Shown here piece after piece: positions 45,460 through 58,619 of a stretch of DNA of 64,000 bases; positions within the stretch are counted from its first letter, which is position 1; each line of letters begins with the position of its first letter. The stretch comes from Ptychodera flava (taxonomy: Eukaryota; Hemichordata; Enteropneusta; Ptychoderidae). Made by a program: the position numbers and the translations under genes. A model generated the notes under the pieces. It saw nothing but the letters and a program-made list of their open reading frames with translations, searched no databases and was not told the DNA's origin. The stretch is taken from NCBI RefSeq assembly GCF_041260155.1, contig NC_091944.1, forward strand, positions 24,043,332 to 24,107,331, given 5' to 3'.

Positions 45460-47612
45460 ACTACAATAAATCACGTGATCACAAACATCACAGACCACTT
45501 TTGAGATTGTGGCTGCATTAACGCAGATATTACTGATCACTTGACAACTTTTGTAATTGTGAATAACTTGAGATATGTTTCTAAAGAGTTAAAATCACAC
45601 ACTAAGTTTGATTTTACTCAGTACAAATGCGAATCTTTCTTGAATGAATTGGGAAATGTCACCTGGCAACCGATTTATGAGAGCCATGATCTGAATACGG
45701 CTAATGACATGTTCTACGAAAAATATTACAGTGTAGCGTCAAAGCACCTTCCAGTTAAAATGACTAATTGCCGTAAATCAACAATACATAAACCATGGTT
45801 GACAAGAGAAATTCTTATTTCAATTGAGAAAAAAAAATCTTATATCTATTCAAAGACGAAAAAGGCGCCAATGAACATTCATATAAATCAGTATTATAGG
45901 AATTATAGGAATATTTGACGAAAGTTTTAAAACATGCATTGTGATAAATTAAACAATGCTCATGGTAACTCTTGGAAAACATGGCAAGTTATAAACGAAA
46001 TCTTAAATAGTAACAATACATATAGTTTAATACCAAATATATTAAAGGTTGATAAAAAAGAAGTGACTGACAGCACAAAATTGCGGAGGCTTTCTGTAAT
46101 TATTTTACAAATGTTGGTCCCAATCTTGCGTCACAAATTACAGCCAATGTCAACTTCAGGCAATGTCTCGGGAGAAACCACAATAGTGCTTTTTCTTTCA
46201 TCTTGTTGTTGCAGATGACGTCGTTAATAAATTACGCTCCTTCGATCCAAAAACGGCTACCGTCACGACTATATTCACCCTTTATTAGTCAAGCATGCTG
46301 CTGATTACATTTCTAGGCCCATAGCACATACAACCTTTCTCTAGCTCATGGTTATTTTCTAGATGCACTTAAATTTGCCAAAATTACAGCTCTTTATAAC
46401 AGGGGTCTCCTTTTGATGTTGGGAACTACTGACCGATTTAACTTTTACCTATCTTTAGCAAAATTTTTGAAACACTTGTAAATAAGTAGCTTATCTCCTT
46501 CTTTGAAAAACATAACATTCTCTTACAAACTCAATATGGCTTTAGAAAGAAATATAGCACAAAATCTGCCCTGGCAGATATTATTGTAGAATTGGTTGCA
46601 CAACTGTTGGTATATTTGTCGACCTTAAAAAGGCATTTGACACCATCAACCATGATATACTTTTACAAAACTCGAATTTTATCAAATAAGAGGTCACCCA
46701 CTACTTTGGTTTAGAAATTACTTTGAAAATCGCAAGCATTCAGTTGTAATATGTCGGAAAGCGTCAGAACAACATCAAATTGCATGTGGGGAGTTCCAAA
46801 GGGTTCCATTCTAGGCCAACTCTTTTTTGATATATATTTATGATATTAATAACCCTACCAGCCACTTTAATTTCAGACTTTTTGCTGATGACACTTATGT
46901 TTTTAAATGTTTAGACCCTCAAACACTATATCTAAACGAAATAAATAATGAATTTCATAAAATCAACGATTAGTGCATGGCGAATAAATTAACTGTCAAT
47001 GCAGGAAAAACTAATTGCATGGAAAACACGTCAAGAACGTGAAACTTTACAAGGTAATTTATGCCTTGGAAATCAACAGATTAAGGAAGTTTCATCAGCT
47101 GGTTATCATGGTGTAACAATTGACAATTCACTTTCTTGGAAACCATACATTAAGAATGTGATAAATAAAATAACCCCCTAAGTTGGATTATCTCACATCT
47201 TCAACATTTCGTTCCAAAGTTTATCCTGCTTAAACATTACTTAAGTATACAGCAACCAAACATTTGAATTATCTACCTTCTTCATTTAAGAAAATAACGT
47301 GCAGACAAAGGTTCAAAGTAGAATTAAGAAGCGACTTAATGACCACATAAAAATATGTATCCTTTTTCTTGAGTTTTTCATCTATCTAATGTATTTTATT
47401 TTCTCTTTATCTCCGACATATAGTTTTGTCTTACTTAAGCCCTTGATGGCATCATTGTTTACAGTTATTAGCTGATAATGGGCCATGGATTCGACTAGTC
47501 CTTGTTGACTATTTCTATGGTCCAAACCAGATAAAGTCATACTTTTACTGTAATATTTTTCTTGTAATTGTACCTTTATCTGGTTAAATAAACAATTCAT
47601 TCATTCAATATA
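45460..47612 (+). pseudogene. CR1/L2-group LINE, linker, RT and 3' end
   Basis: The reading resumes with CGCINADITDHLTTFVIVNN near 45515-45565, then a 125-codon frame (HKPWLTREILISIEKKKSYI). PIFSKIFETLVNK and QYGFRKKYSTKSALADIIVE follow near 46445-46590, FRLFADDTYVFKCLDP near 46880 (catalytic FADD), LTVNAGKTNC near 46990 and AGYHGVTIDNSLSWKPYIKN near 47100. It ends with a short ATTC-type tail (AATTCATTCATTCAAT, about 47595-47610), as expected for CR1/L2-group LINEs. Many stops and frame changes. Confidence 0.85.
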
Positions 47613-48299
47613 TTGCATCTGTAAAGCTACTACACAAGCAAGGTCATGTTAAAAATAAGCCTACAAGACTACTGATTTGACAAAAATGCACGTGGGTCGA
47701 AAATCGTGATTTGTGGTACCCTTAAAAACGTGACCGTAACAGCTATTGCATCACTATATTTTTCTGTTTGAGTTCTATTTCGTATTCTAGGGACCGGAAG
47801 GTTTTTGAAAAATACCGATTTTTTATCCTATGGGGGTGCACGTAGACCCCTCTCTAGACTACTCCTATAGTATTAAGAATATCGGATTTAATTCCTCCTT
47901 CCCCTCCAACCCTCTGGCGGGTCTGTGTGAAATCAGCAAACGCCGTTCTTTTATGACCACGGTATCCAAGTTATCAACGGCGTTGCCATGCAATTGAACA
48001 ACCTAAAGTAACTATGTTCTTACAGGAATGCGTGTCTTCACAGGAACGTGTGTCTGTATATTTTGGGTGAGAAATTACAGTGGAAAAAATGGAACGGAAA
48101 TTTTAGGGCTCAAATCACGACACTGGTACACTAATATAAAGCGCCTATAGCTACAGCTACAGAGCTAATCGGCTTCTTATACTGAGCAAAAATATCTAAG
48201 GCTGCGCTCAAAAATGTTGAGGAGGCTCGAGGAATTCAGGGTATTTGTAAATTCTGGGGGTAGTCTAGGGGGGATTTTAAAGTTTTGCTCTGCCTATAG
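47613..48299. other. Unassigned
   Basis: No frame above 60 codons. Nothing recognised. Confidence 0.45.
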
Positions 48300-48518
48300 C
48301 ACTGCATGAAAACCCGATAATTCAGATAAATTCACATTAATGAGTTGCCTGTATTATAGTATAATACACGTGAATTCACATGAATCCACATGAATACAGG
48401 CTTGCTGAATACAAAAAATGGATTCTTGACTGTATTCATCTGTATATGCACTCTTCAGCTAAAATACAGGCAATAATCCATGTTAATACAGTAAGTATTA
48501 TAGGGTTTTTATGCAGTG
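48300..48518. mobile_element. Short MITE with CACTGC ends
   Basis: Inverted ends CACTGCATGAAAACCCGATA and the complement CACTGCATAAAAACCCTATA. TAG lies outside both ends, a possible 3-bp duplication as in CACTA/EnSpm-type elements, although TA alone would also fit. The inside is rich in ATGAATACAGG-type inverted short repeats. Confidence 0.7.
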
Positions 48519-49154
48519 TAGGGTGGAAGATTTGAAATATTTTGGTTCCTAACAGTTTGTGATGTCGTCCAATGGTTCTAATTTTAGTAATAATTAAACA
48601 AATCTGGAACCGTTTTGGCGCATTTTATGACTTTGATGTCAAAAAATCTAAAAATGTATGAAGCCATTAAATTTTAGTAAAAACAACAAGTTTACCTTGT
48701 AACGGGGCAGGAGCTGCAACTGTTCTTAATTTTGCAATATTTCTATGCGATGTATCAATTACAGTTTCTTGGTGTCTTTCTTAAGCCTCCTAAAAACACA
48801 ATATTCAGTTTGTCAACAAAGCCCGTTTTTCCAAATATTGGCAATAATTAAATAAGAGTTCAGACTAAAGGTTATTTGTCAATGACACAAATGCACGATA
48901 AATGTAGGCTGTGCTGACACGCTTAATACTGGACAGCTCAACATGATGTAGGGAATAGAACAAGAATGCAGTTGAATAAATTGAACAAAAATATTGTCAA
49001 AATACAAAGTTAATACAGTTACTGCTTTGCTACTGCCTACAGACAGTGTAACTGTCATTGCGTACTGGCAATGACAATGATAGCACTGATTCTGATGTAG
49101 TGTAAAGTCTGGTGCCAAAACCATTTTTGGCCGAATCCAAATAGTTCGGCCCCA
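48519..49154. other. Unassigned
   Basis: A 92-codon minus-strand frame (48879-49157) with no recognised motif. Confidence 0.35.
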
Positions 49155-49996
49155 CAACTGATTTCCACAACAAATATCAAGGTCTATCTTAGCTGAAATT
49201 GCATCCTAGAGACTAATATATTTAGGGCTCAAGGCTGAAGGATAAGTTTCTTTCCTTATATAACATGTTAAAATATTTCATTGAAAGCCAAAATGACAAC
49301 CTAATATCAACAATTGCCACACAAATTGATGCAACAAAAACATTGAGTCGTATCTTAACCAACCAAACATTCTTGAGAACTATTTTGTTGTGTTTGGTCA
49401 TGGTTGATTGGTCGCAGGGTTTTTATTACTTGTTTTCTGAGCTAGAAAAATCATACTTCTAATAGAGGGATTTTATCCTGCATAGCTGCTATAATGGTTG
49501 CCTAAAACATTACACCATATCTTAATTTATCCAGCATCTTTGACACAAGGTTGTATGTGTTTGGGTCCGTTTGAGAGGTCATGGAATTCTCATTTCCGTT
49601 CATATAAATTGTCAAGCCATCCATTTACATGAATTATATTATTCTTTTTTGACAAGAAAGATTCTTGTCTTTTGCTACTTTTGACGACAAGAATACATGT
49701 TATCCCTCTGAAATTGTACCCTAAGCTTTGCAACCGTTATGCTGCAAACAATTTTATTGCTTCTGCGATAGAGTCGTCCATAGGGGCATCAAGAAAATGG
49801 ATATTCTGCCCTTGACACCCATCCAAACCACTTTGAACAGTTTCATTACAGTACAATTACCCAATGTTTAATTGAATTGTTGTTGTTTTTATAAATAAAC
49901 ATATAGACATCCTTCAGCCTTGAGCTCTAAATATATTAGTCTCTAGGATGCCATTTCAGCTAAGATATACCTTGATATTTGTTGTGGAAATCAGTT
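49155..49996. mobile_element. Inverted-repeat element, ~840 bp
   Basis: Arms of about 90 bp at 49155-49245 and 49907-49996 match inverted: AACTGATTTCCACAACAAAT, ATCAAGGT, CTAGAGACTAATATATTTAG and CAAGGCTGAAGGA. The centre holds a 65-codon frame without a motif and a small internal inversion around ACCAACCAAACA and TGTTTGGTCATGGTTG. Probably a non-autonomous DNA transposon. No clear flanking duplication. Confidence 0.7.
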
Positions 49997-49999
49997 TAG

Positions 50000-50690
50000 C
50001 AACTTGGATTGTAAGTATCAATTTCAGATTTTCAAGGGTGATTTTACATATATAACAATAGATATCAATTCTTTGACCTGTAAAACATTCCGAAAGACAC
50101 CAAAATCAGTGGCATAGTGTATTGAGATATGACTTGTTACACATTGAAATAGGTATTTGAATTTTTTATGCAAATAGTATGCAAATCAAGGGTTGCAAAT
50201 GTCAGCTAATGAAAGATGTGAATTGCTCGACCCAATGTACCTGGCAAAGGATACCAAAACGACTCCAACAGCTTCTCATTGAGCTCAGATATGACATTTT
50301 AACTAATTCGGAGCTCGTTTTGGCAGCCATCTTGAATTTGTATGCAAATAAAAGGTTATACATGTCAGGCAATGAGAGATATGAGTTCCTTAACCCCATT
50401 TACATGGCAAAAGAGACCACAATGACTCCAACAGCCTCTCATTGAGCTGAAATATGACATTTTATATGTTTTGGAGGTCATTTTGGTAGCCATCTTGGAT
50501 TTATATGCAAATTAAGAGTTGCACATGTTCGGCAATGAAAGAAATGAATTCCTTGGCCCTGTTTACCTGGCAAATGACACCAAAATCACTTTGATAACAT
50601 TTCATAGAGCTTAGATATTACCATTTACATGTTTTGGCGGCCATCTTGACGGCCATCTTGAATATATTAAGACTATTACGAAAAGTTAAG
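50000..50690. repeat. ~163-bp tandem array
   Basis: Units marked by TATGCAAATCAAGGGTTGCA (50179), TATGCAAATAAAAGGTTATA (50341) and TATGCAAATTAAGAGTTGCA (50505), period 162-164 bp. Two units carry GCAGCCATCTTGAATTTGTA or TAGCCATCTTGGATTTATAT just before, resembling the core of the arrays at 8-15 kb. Confidence 0.85.
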
Positions 50691-50929
50691 GTCACAGGCC
50701 AGTCAATTGAACATGAAACCTACATGTACACAAGATCAGGACAGAGAGCAACACATGGAAGACTAAGAAACTTAACAGTTATCGTAGATTTTGAATTCTG
50801 GAATATGAGAATAATCAAATATTAGAGACCAAGCGACCTAGCGGCCGATAGAGCTCTGCTGTGTTATGTAAAGAAGAACTATTTTTGACACATGTATGAA
50901 GAAGGTCGAAATCTTTGATAGCTCATTTC

Positions 50930-51930
50930 AGTGGCCGGACAAAATATGGCACGAACAGCTGCAAAAATACACAATGGAAGATTTCATAATAATATGAGCA
51001 TATCACACTAAGATTATCTATAATAACATGTCAACCAAAGATATCTGACAAGTAGTTTATTGAGAATCAAATTTTTTGACCAAAGATGGCAAAAATTGCC
51101 TTAAAAAGACAACATTGCAGATTTCATCATAATTTCAATATATCACATTTAGTTCATCTGTATGAGTCTGTATATAAAATTTAAAAACTGTCAGAGGAGC
51201 AGTTTAGGGCGAAACACATTTTTTGACCAAAAGTGGCAAAAATTGCCCCAAAAGTACAAAATTGCCGATTTCATCATTATTTCAAAACATCAAATTAATT
51301 TGATCTGTAGGAACCTGTATGCCAAATTTCAAAGCTATCAGACCAGTACGTTTTGAGCAACAAATTTTTTTACCAAAAATCGCAAAAATTGCCAAAAATT
51401 CAAACTTGCAGATTTCATCATAATTTCAATATATAATACGGATAGTTTTCAATCGGTATAACATTTTGCTTATACCTATAAACCTGTTTACAAAATATCA
51501 AAGCTGTCAGACAAGCGGTTTTGGTGATACAAATTTTTTGACCAAAATGACAAAAATTGCCTTAAATAGAAATTTGCATATTTCTGCACAATTGCAACAA
51601 ATCTGAAACACTTCATCCCTAAGGACCTTTGTACCAAATATCAAATTTATCTGACCTGCAGTTTTTACCAAAATGGAAACAAATTGCCTAAAAGTACAAA
51701 TACGCAAATTTCACCACGATTTGAATAAATCTGACTGAAGTCGCCCTAAGTAAGCTGCATATCAAATTTCAAAGCAATCGGACGTGCAGTTTCAGAGAAG
51801 AAGATTTTTTTACCAAAAACAGCAAAAATGCCCCCAAAATACAAATATGCAAATTTCACCACTTAGGTGAAGTCACCCAAAGTGAACTGCATATCAAATT
51901 TCAAAGCAATCGGACTTGCGGTTTCAGAGA
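50930..51930. repeat. ~145-bp tandem array, about six units
   Basis: Repeated TTTTTTGACCAAAAATGGCA then AAAATTGCC near 51071, 51218, 51365, 51533, 51668 and 51806. Each is followed by AATTTGCAGATTTCATCATA-type and TACCAAATTTCAAAGCAATC-type segments. Unit length varies from about 135 to 166 bp. Confidence 0.88.
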
Positions 51931-53155
51931 AGAAATCGTTGATGGACAACGGAAGATGGATGAGCGGACGAGAACAGAAAATAAGCCTATTTGATAAGCT
52001 CCGTGTCGCTGACACCAGAGCTAAAAAGATGGGGTCACCATGCTCCTTTTCATAAAAATGTATAATGAAGGTAACAGTTTTTCTCGAATCACTTGAAATC
52101 CAAATATATAAAACCACTCACTTCAACTTCACACACTGAACGAAATTTTCACATCTCATCGTACAATAACACAAAAGAAACGTTGAACAGTAAAGACTTT
52201 AATTCAAATGAAAATATATGTGATAAACGGAATCATTTATTTTTTACTAAATTTACTATTATTACACCCACAATTGCTGAGATTAAAACATTTTTGATGG
52301 AATATTTCAACCTTCCAGTATCGTCAATTTTGTAAATATTTATAAGTAGTATCTAAGTTGTATACGTCTGGTACTTTTAAACGAAAAAAAAAATTTGGGG
52401 GGTAGGTCATTGTGCTCGGTTTTGCACAATTTAATAATATGTAGCCAGGAATTCAAATTTGCATACTCTCTCAATATTGTCATTGTGTGTGCTCTTCAGC
52501 TAGTGCCATTTACCTGGTCAGAGTTGGATAAACTCAAGTCGGCTTTGACTGATAAATCCAGAAAGAGTCCACAAATGCATTGAAAAACGAATCAATTTAA
52601 AACTTACCCTAGGTATATGGCTCTACAACCTGCTGATAAAAGATAGTGTCGAACATCTGTTTGTAGAACTATGCAATACTAACATGTTTTATTTTTACAC
52701 TGCGTGCATTCCTAATAAATTGCGGCTATATGATAATTTTAGGGGACATGGACAGTTTTTGATCATATAGAGGGGAGCTTGTATTTTTTAGGGTATTTAG
52801 GGGGAATGAAAAAATAAGATTTCATCGCGGATCCTCAAGGGTCCCTCCCACATTTTAAATGAATCCTAAGCATATAAAGTTAGCGTCATCCTAGGGGTCA
52901 CGGGAAAGCATGACACTCGTAGAGATTTGTTTTAGTAAAATGCGGGAACCTGGTTCCAAATATCGGTTATTACATTAGGAGTTGTGTGGTTAAATATTTG
53001 CTGGACTGATGATGTACTCGTTCAAGTGAGACAGTACGGCAGACAGTAGGTCAGGCAGTGAGTAAGATTAAGACAGGCAGTAAGAGGAAGGGGGAGTGAA
53101 TGCATCATGGAATATCGCCTCCTTTTTTCAGAGACATATCCTAAATAAGAGTGGC
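51931..53155. other. Unassigned
   Basis: Frames up to 80 codons (52093-52335) with no motif. Nothing else recognised. Confidence 0.4.
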
Positions 53156-53159
53156 TTAA

Positions 53160-53759
53160 AGGGGAAGTTCACTAAGGATGAATTTTACATATGTGGTAGC
53201 TCTGTGGTCATTTATCCAGGAAAAACTATTTTCACCATTTATATCTCGCAAAATTGTTTACAAAAAAGATAAAAATAGTGCAGGAAGTTGCCCATGTAAT
53301 TTGAATCATGGGAATAAAGCTCCAAGCTTGGAGCTTGCATAATGTGATGTGGAAGGACCATCTCCAGATAGGTATGGCCCCCACATTGTCCACTCACAAT
53401 AACATAGTAGTAAACAGCAACACAAAATCTGACAGTTGACAGTTTATCATAAGTGAATAATCGTTTATGCAAGGATACTCAGTATAAACAAAAGTTATCT
53501 AAATACGCACAGCCTGGTTTAAGCATGGGTGAGTGGACAATGCCATACCCATAGGAGAATGGTCACTTCCATATCACATTATGCAAGCTCCAAGCTTGGT
53601 GCTTTTTCCCGTGATTCAAATTACATGGGCAACTTCCTGTACTATTTCTGTCGTTTTTTGTAAAAATCTTGCGAGTTATAAATGGCGAAAATAGCTTTTC
53701 CGGGGTAAGTGACCACAAAGCTAGCACATATGTAAAAATCATCCTTGGTGAACTTCCCT
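53160..53759. mobile_element. Palindromic TTAA MITE, copy 2
   Basis: Close copy of 16619-17220 over its full length in the same orientation, including TCATTTATCC-AGGAAAAACT arm text and AGCTCCAAGCTTGG in both arms. Flanks are TTAA (53156-53159) and TTAG (53760-53763), the latter a likely mutated TTAA. Confidence 0.85.
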
Positions 53760-53763
53760 TTAG

Positions 53764-56700
53764 ACTTGGAGGGTTGGGCAATGATTCATGGTAGCTTACG
53801 ACCACGATCAGTAAAAAATAAAGTAGTGTAATGGCCGGCAGGAATAGATAGGAATTGCTGTAATTATCGATGTGTGGGGCCAAAATGATGTTGTTATCCC
53901 TTAGTTGGAGTGAGTGCTGAAAGAGATAAAATGACCCATGGGCACACGCCAACAGTGGAAAAGCTACAGGGTCAAGGCAATGACTGTGAAAGCTGTAATT
54001 ACTTAAGTGCAAGGAACATACATCAAAGTAGAAACCAAATAGATATCATACATTTTGGTTTTCAGGTGGCCCCAGGACGATGAAAGTAAGAAACGGTGAG
54101 TCAGCATCTATTGTCGTGAAAGGGACAAGGATATCTTGATGGTTCGCTTAATTTGAATGCCCCAATATTTATCCTCGTTTTGTCTTGTTCCAGGTTTACT
54201 CCTCTTTGAATGTGTTAAGTGCCATACACAAAATAGTCCAAGGCAAAGCCCTTGTCAAAATATCTTATGGCAACTCCAACTCAGAGTTTCTTTGCTGCTA
54301 AACACCCTCCATGCTATCGATTAGAAGTGTCCCACCTGCAATGATTGCCAGCTTGTTGGTCATTTTTGCTTAGCTGCCTGCAAGTTGATTGTTTGCTTCA
54401 CCTTGTAGTTTTGACCAAAACACAAATTGCTCTGTATGATAGAACAACTTGGCCATTTCCCTGAGTGTTGTAACAACAATACTAGTCGCGCTTCTGTAAA
54501 ATGCGCCTACGCTCATTGTTCGAATTCATTTTTGTTTTGCCTTGAGTCAGTTTCATGTGTAGGGTATTTGGATGAGAAGGTGGCGAACATCTGGATCAGG
54601 ATGTGGCAGATACTCGAGGATCTGCAGCTTGAACAACTTATCACCGTCATCATATATAAAGATGTGAGACACATCTGGCGAGAGTTCTGGTGGCACAGCC
54701 TCCACTAGGGTCAGTAAAGGTACAGCAGGGATGTGGGTACATTGCATGACACAAACATTTGGGCTGTGCTGCTGAAGCTGAATATGAGATAAGTTTAGTG
54801 TCCAGCTACCTGTCTGGTTCTGACCATATCAGTGATATTTGACAGGTCCGCCAAACAAGTCTGATGTCCATGCTGCTTGCTGGAGAGAGGAAAAATGTCG
54901 GGCCAGCATGTCTGCACTACAAAAAAAGTCATTGTCGTTCTTTCTCTGTATCGTCAGTGGGTATCCCTCACTGATATATCATATGTGATCAAGCTTGCTC
55001 TTCTAGGGCGCCACTACAGCTACAATTAGAGTTGCTGGCATCTGGGTGCGAACAGCACACTGTACAGCTTTTGGTACAATGTGACAGAACAACATCGTCT
55101 GCTATCACATTTCAACTGGGCAATGGGAAGAAAGATGGTGTGACTTGGCAACTACACCATCGACACCCTATCCGACGGCATTAAGCTGCGAAACAAGATC
55201 GTCCTCCAAACATAAGTCAACAGGCAAAGTCTACCTAGATCTGGCAAGAGAGTGGATGATCGACTATAACTTGACCACAGCTTTGCAGCGCAGCTTGGTT
55301 TCAAACAGATGATTGTTGACAAACAGAAAGCCAAAAACGGGTGGAGTTCATCAATGTCGAAGAGTGCATAATCCACTGCAATGCAGTCGATAGGGCTGAC
55401 AATTGAAAGACTATCTGCAAATCCTGCCCCTGAATGACAGAAAAAATCACCTCCCCATCTGAACAAATCTACGAAAAAGAGGTCCATGACATCAGCAACT
55501 CTCTTACGATTTCCATCAAGTGGGGTAGCGACCTCAGCAGCATTATGCTATGCATTAATGATTTCCTTCGCAGCTTTTGTCTTGAGTAAGTTGGTATAGC
55601 ATGGCCAAGAGTGATGCAGAGGCAGTACTAAATGCCCAGCAGCACTTCCGGAAAATCTATTAAGACCAAGCGAAGGGTTTCACTGTGACCCGACGACAAG
55701 TGGTTTTGGTTTTGAAAATGGAAACAGCTATGCTCACGAATGCTAGTCCTGAGCTACATGTGATTTTGTAAGGGGACCTCAGCCTGAAGACTAGCTTTCT
55801 ATGTTTCTGCTCCTTCAGCTGGCTGAACAGCCACTTCATCTTTTTGTCGGGCTCCATTCCGTATTCTTTGATGATGCTCTCATTGTCTGTTTTGCTAGGA
55901 ATGTATGAAAGCATGACCATCCTGATGATTTTTCTAAACCCCTTGCTGAATCAGATGCTAGTGTTTTCACGGTTACGACCCACACACTAATGCTCTCATA
56001 CCAGATGCTTAACCTCAAGTTGACTGGCTCTTTGCTCCACTTCTTCACATCTTTCGATCTGGCGCCATCATCTACACCAATCAGCATCGCCGCTTCTGTT
56101 TATGTTCTGTTGACCACCTTTAGCCACTAGCTCACGCCTATGCAGGGGACCAGGACGAGGTTGACTTCCTCTTCTGTGAACAGAAACCTCTTATTATAGG
56201 TTTTTGTTATTCAAAAAAATGGGGCACAAGAAAAAAATGTAATTAAATTTCCGACAATAGACAGGTCGAACTGTTCCAATTAAACCTGTGCATCAGCCAT
56301 CATATTGACTTGTGCCAGTAACATGTCATCACTATTTGCTGTGGCTTACATATTTCCTGCTGCACCCCATCCTTCCATTGGCAGGGATCATGTTGACCGG
56401 TGGTTCTACTCACAAACCACCATCCATCTCTCTTCAATCTACTGCAAGCTGTGTACCTATACTTAGAAGAGAATATTGCTGAGATGGTTTTGTTCCAATG
56501 AAACCTGTGCGTCACCATCATATTGCCAGTAACATGTTATCACTATTTGATGTGGCTTACATATTTACTGCTGCCCCCATACTTCCATTGGCAGGGAACT
56601 GTCAATACTTGAAGATTCTCAAGTCAACAAACAGGCAGAACCTGTTCTTCAAGAAATAGGCCATAGAATTGATGTTTCGGTCTTCGACGTTCCAGCCTTT

Positions 56701-57835
56701 TTAAGAAGTGTTGGGGCCATGTTCTGAGCATTTCTATCTTCTTACTAACGCATTCATTCCTGGATTCAGGATCAGCTCACTGTCTAGCTGGCTTTACACA
56801 TGCGACTTTGTGAATAGAATGAGGAGACATTTCATATTTCAGCAAAGGATGTTTGACATTCTCATTGTTGGCGGCGTCACTTTCTGTGAAAGGGGTTGTA
56901 TGGAAATTATGAACATTTTATACAATAAGCTCTTGCCACTGTTAGAGTAGCCAGCGACGTCAGGGTAAAGTCCTCGTTTTTTTTCTTTTCATGCTCTATT
57001 TGAATATCCATCAGTGAGTACCCAGAATCAGTGGTGACCACTGAGACTATCATTTGAGCTGCCAGTGTCAAGATAATTTCCCATTCAATTTCGAGGCGCC
57101 ATTGCTGCGTGTGAGTGGGTGCCAGAACTTGGTTGCATACTTCTGATAAATGCCATAAAAATGGTTGTCGTTATATTTGAACTTGGTATCGCTAGAATCG
57201 CTTCTCAGCTTTCTCAGGTTCTGGTCCTTTCTCATATTTGTTAAGATCTCTTTATATCTCGATCATGTTGTATTGTGACAAATCGAGCAGGATTTCGCCT
57301 GAACATCTGAGGAACAACCAGCTGACTATGTTTTGGTCACATTCTGTATTTCTAGACTATTTCGATCCTTAAAATGACGTCACCATACTCATGCCTTTCT
57401 CAGAAAATTTTCTTTAGACTGATAACTCGTCTTTCTCTAAAAACGTACTAGTATTCAGTTATATAAACTTTTAAATGGATCGAGTGAACAGGCTTGCAGT
57501 CACTTTTTTCTTCTGGGGCACATACATGTACAGTGTGTGGTGTGCATGATCGGTCTAAGTTCAAGCTGAAGGCAACAACACATAATTGAACTAGTGTGTT
57601 AATTTTAAAGATGTAGTAAGCATTGCCCGTGAGAGCCCAAAACCAAACATGAAGCAATGATGACAGGAAAGTTGGCAATCGTAGTGGCTCTGGGAGGGGC
57701 TGTTTTATTATTTTCCCTAAAGGCTAACTCCATAATTATTGGGCAAGGGACATAGCCATGCTCAAGTACTACACGCTGAGCACTGAATAGAAAAAGGGGA
57801 ATTGATTATGTCATGACAAGTTTTGTTATGTTTTT
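53764..57835. other. Unassigned, possibly decayed coding sequence
   Basis: Several frames of 70-111 codons occur on both strands (for example 55152-55487 minus, 55836-56087 minus, 56708-56950 plus) with no motif I recognise. A segment around 56300-56380 repeats near 56510-56600 (GCCAGTAACATGTCATCACT; GTGGCTTACATATTT). GC content is higher than in neighbouring AT-rich tracts. A worn large element is possible, but no part can be named. Confidence 0.3.
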
Positions 57836-57839
57836 CCTT

Positions 57840-58010
57840 TGACTTTGGCAATTCCCTTGTTTGCGGCTTGCTTGATATCTTTGAAGCATTTACTGTGACT
57901 TGCCGTATTTGAAAGGCTGTTTTCAGGTCACTTGGCACTGACTTGCTGCTTGACTTGTTGTATTTGTCAGTCTCTTTCAAGAGCAAGACACTTGCGGTCA
58001 GTTGTGTTAG
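57840..58010. repeat. Repeat related to 1545-1775
   Basis: CACTTGGCACTGACTTGCTG, CTTGACTTGTTGTATTTG and TCAGTCTCTTTCAAGAGCAA align with the duplicated repeat near 1.55-1.77 kb, in the same orientation. Confidence 0.55.
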
Positions 58011-58109
58011 GCAGCAGTGGCGGCCAGGCTGTTAGACAGAAAAAAAAGGCGAAGCAAGCTTAGTTTGGTCAAGCTCCCCTTCTCCAAATCCGCCACCCTT
58101 TTCAGACTA

Positions 58110-58615
58110 CCTACTTTGCCAGCACGTTTACCTGCTAGAATATCTCGCATGTCTCCCAATGGCCGACAGTAAGCAGACAGCAAAGTTGTCTAACATATAC
58201 TACAGCCCCTATAGCTACTGAAAAGGGTTTGCAGCCATCAAGAAATTGGCTATGCCTTTGCCACTTGGATCCTCTGCTGTAGGTAAACAAATACTCCTTT
58301 CTCCAGCGGAACCAAATAACATCGACCAAGTATTGAGCTTGACGCCAACGTTTCCTTGCATAAATGTCATTTTTTCTCAAACACTGGCTTATTGGTGTAT
58401 TAGCATCTTAGGTGTCAGCGGCAACAAATCATTAGGATCTGATGATGTTGTAGTCAATGGTCCATTGTTGATTATGTTCTCAACCTCACAAAATACAGTA
58501 CCGAGCGTCTCATCATCTACTATAAGGGGCTGTTCTCTAAACAGACTGAACAAGACCTTCCTGGTTGTACAGACCATCCTCTCGCACACTCTGTGGGGGA
58601 GGTGTGTGTACACCT
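58110..58615 (-). pseudogene. Old BEL/Pao integrase remnant (fossil)
   Basis: Minus-strand pieces match the C-terminal half of a BEL/Pao integrase: FCEVENIINNGPLTTTSSDP and DIYARKRWRQAQYLVDVIWF, the latter homologous to the RWKQVQYLSDLFWKRW block of the intact-length element at 26-33 kb. It stops at about 58615, where another BEL/Pao element begins. More diverged than the 26-33 kb element. Broken. Confidence 0.8.
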
Positions 58616-58619
58616 TATA

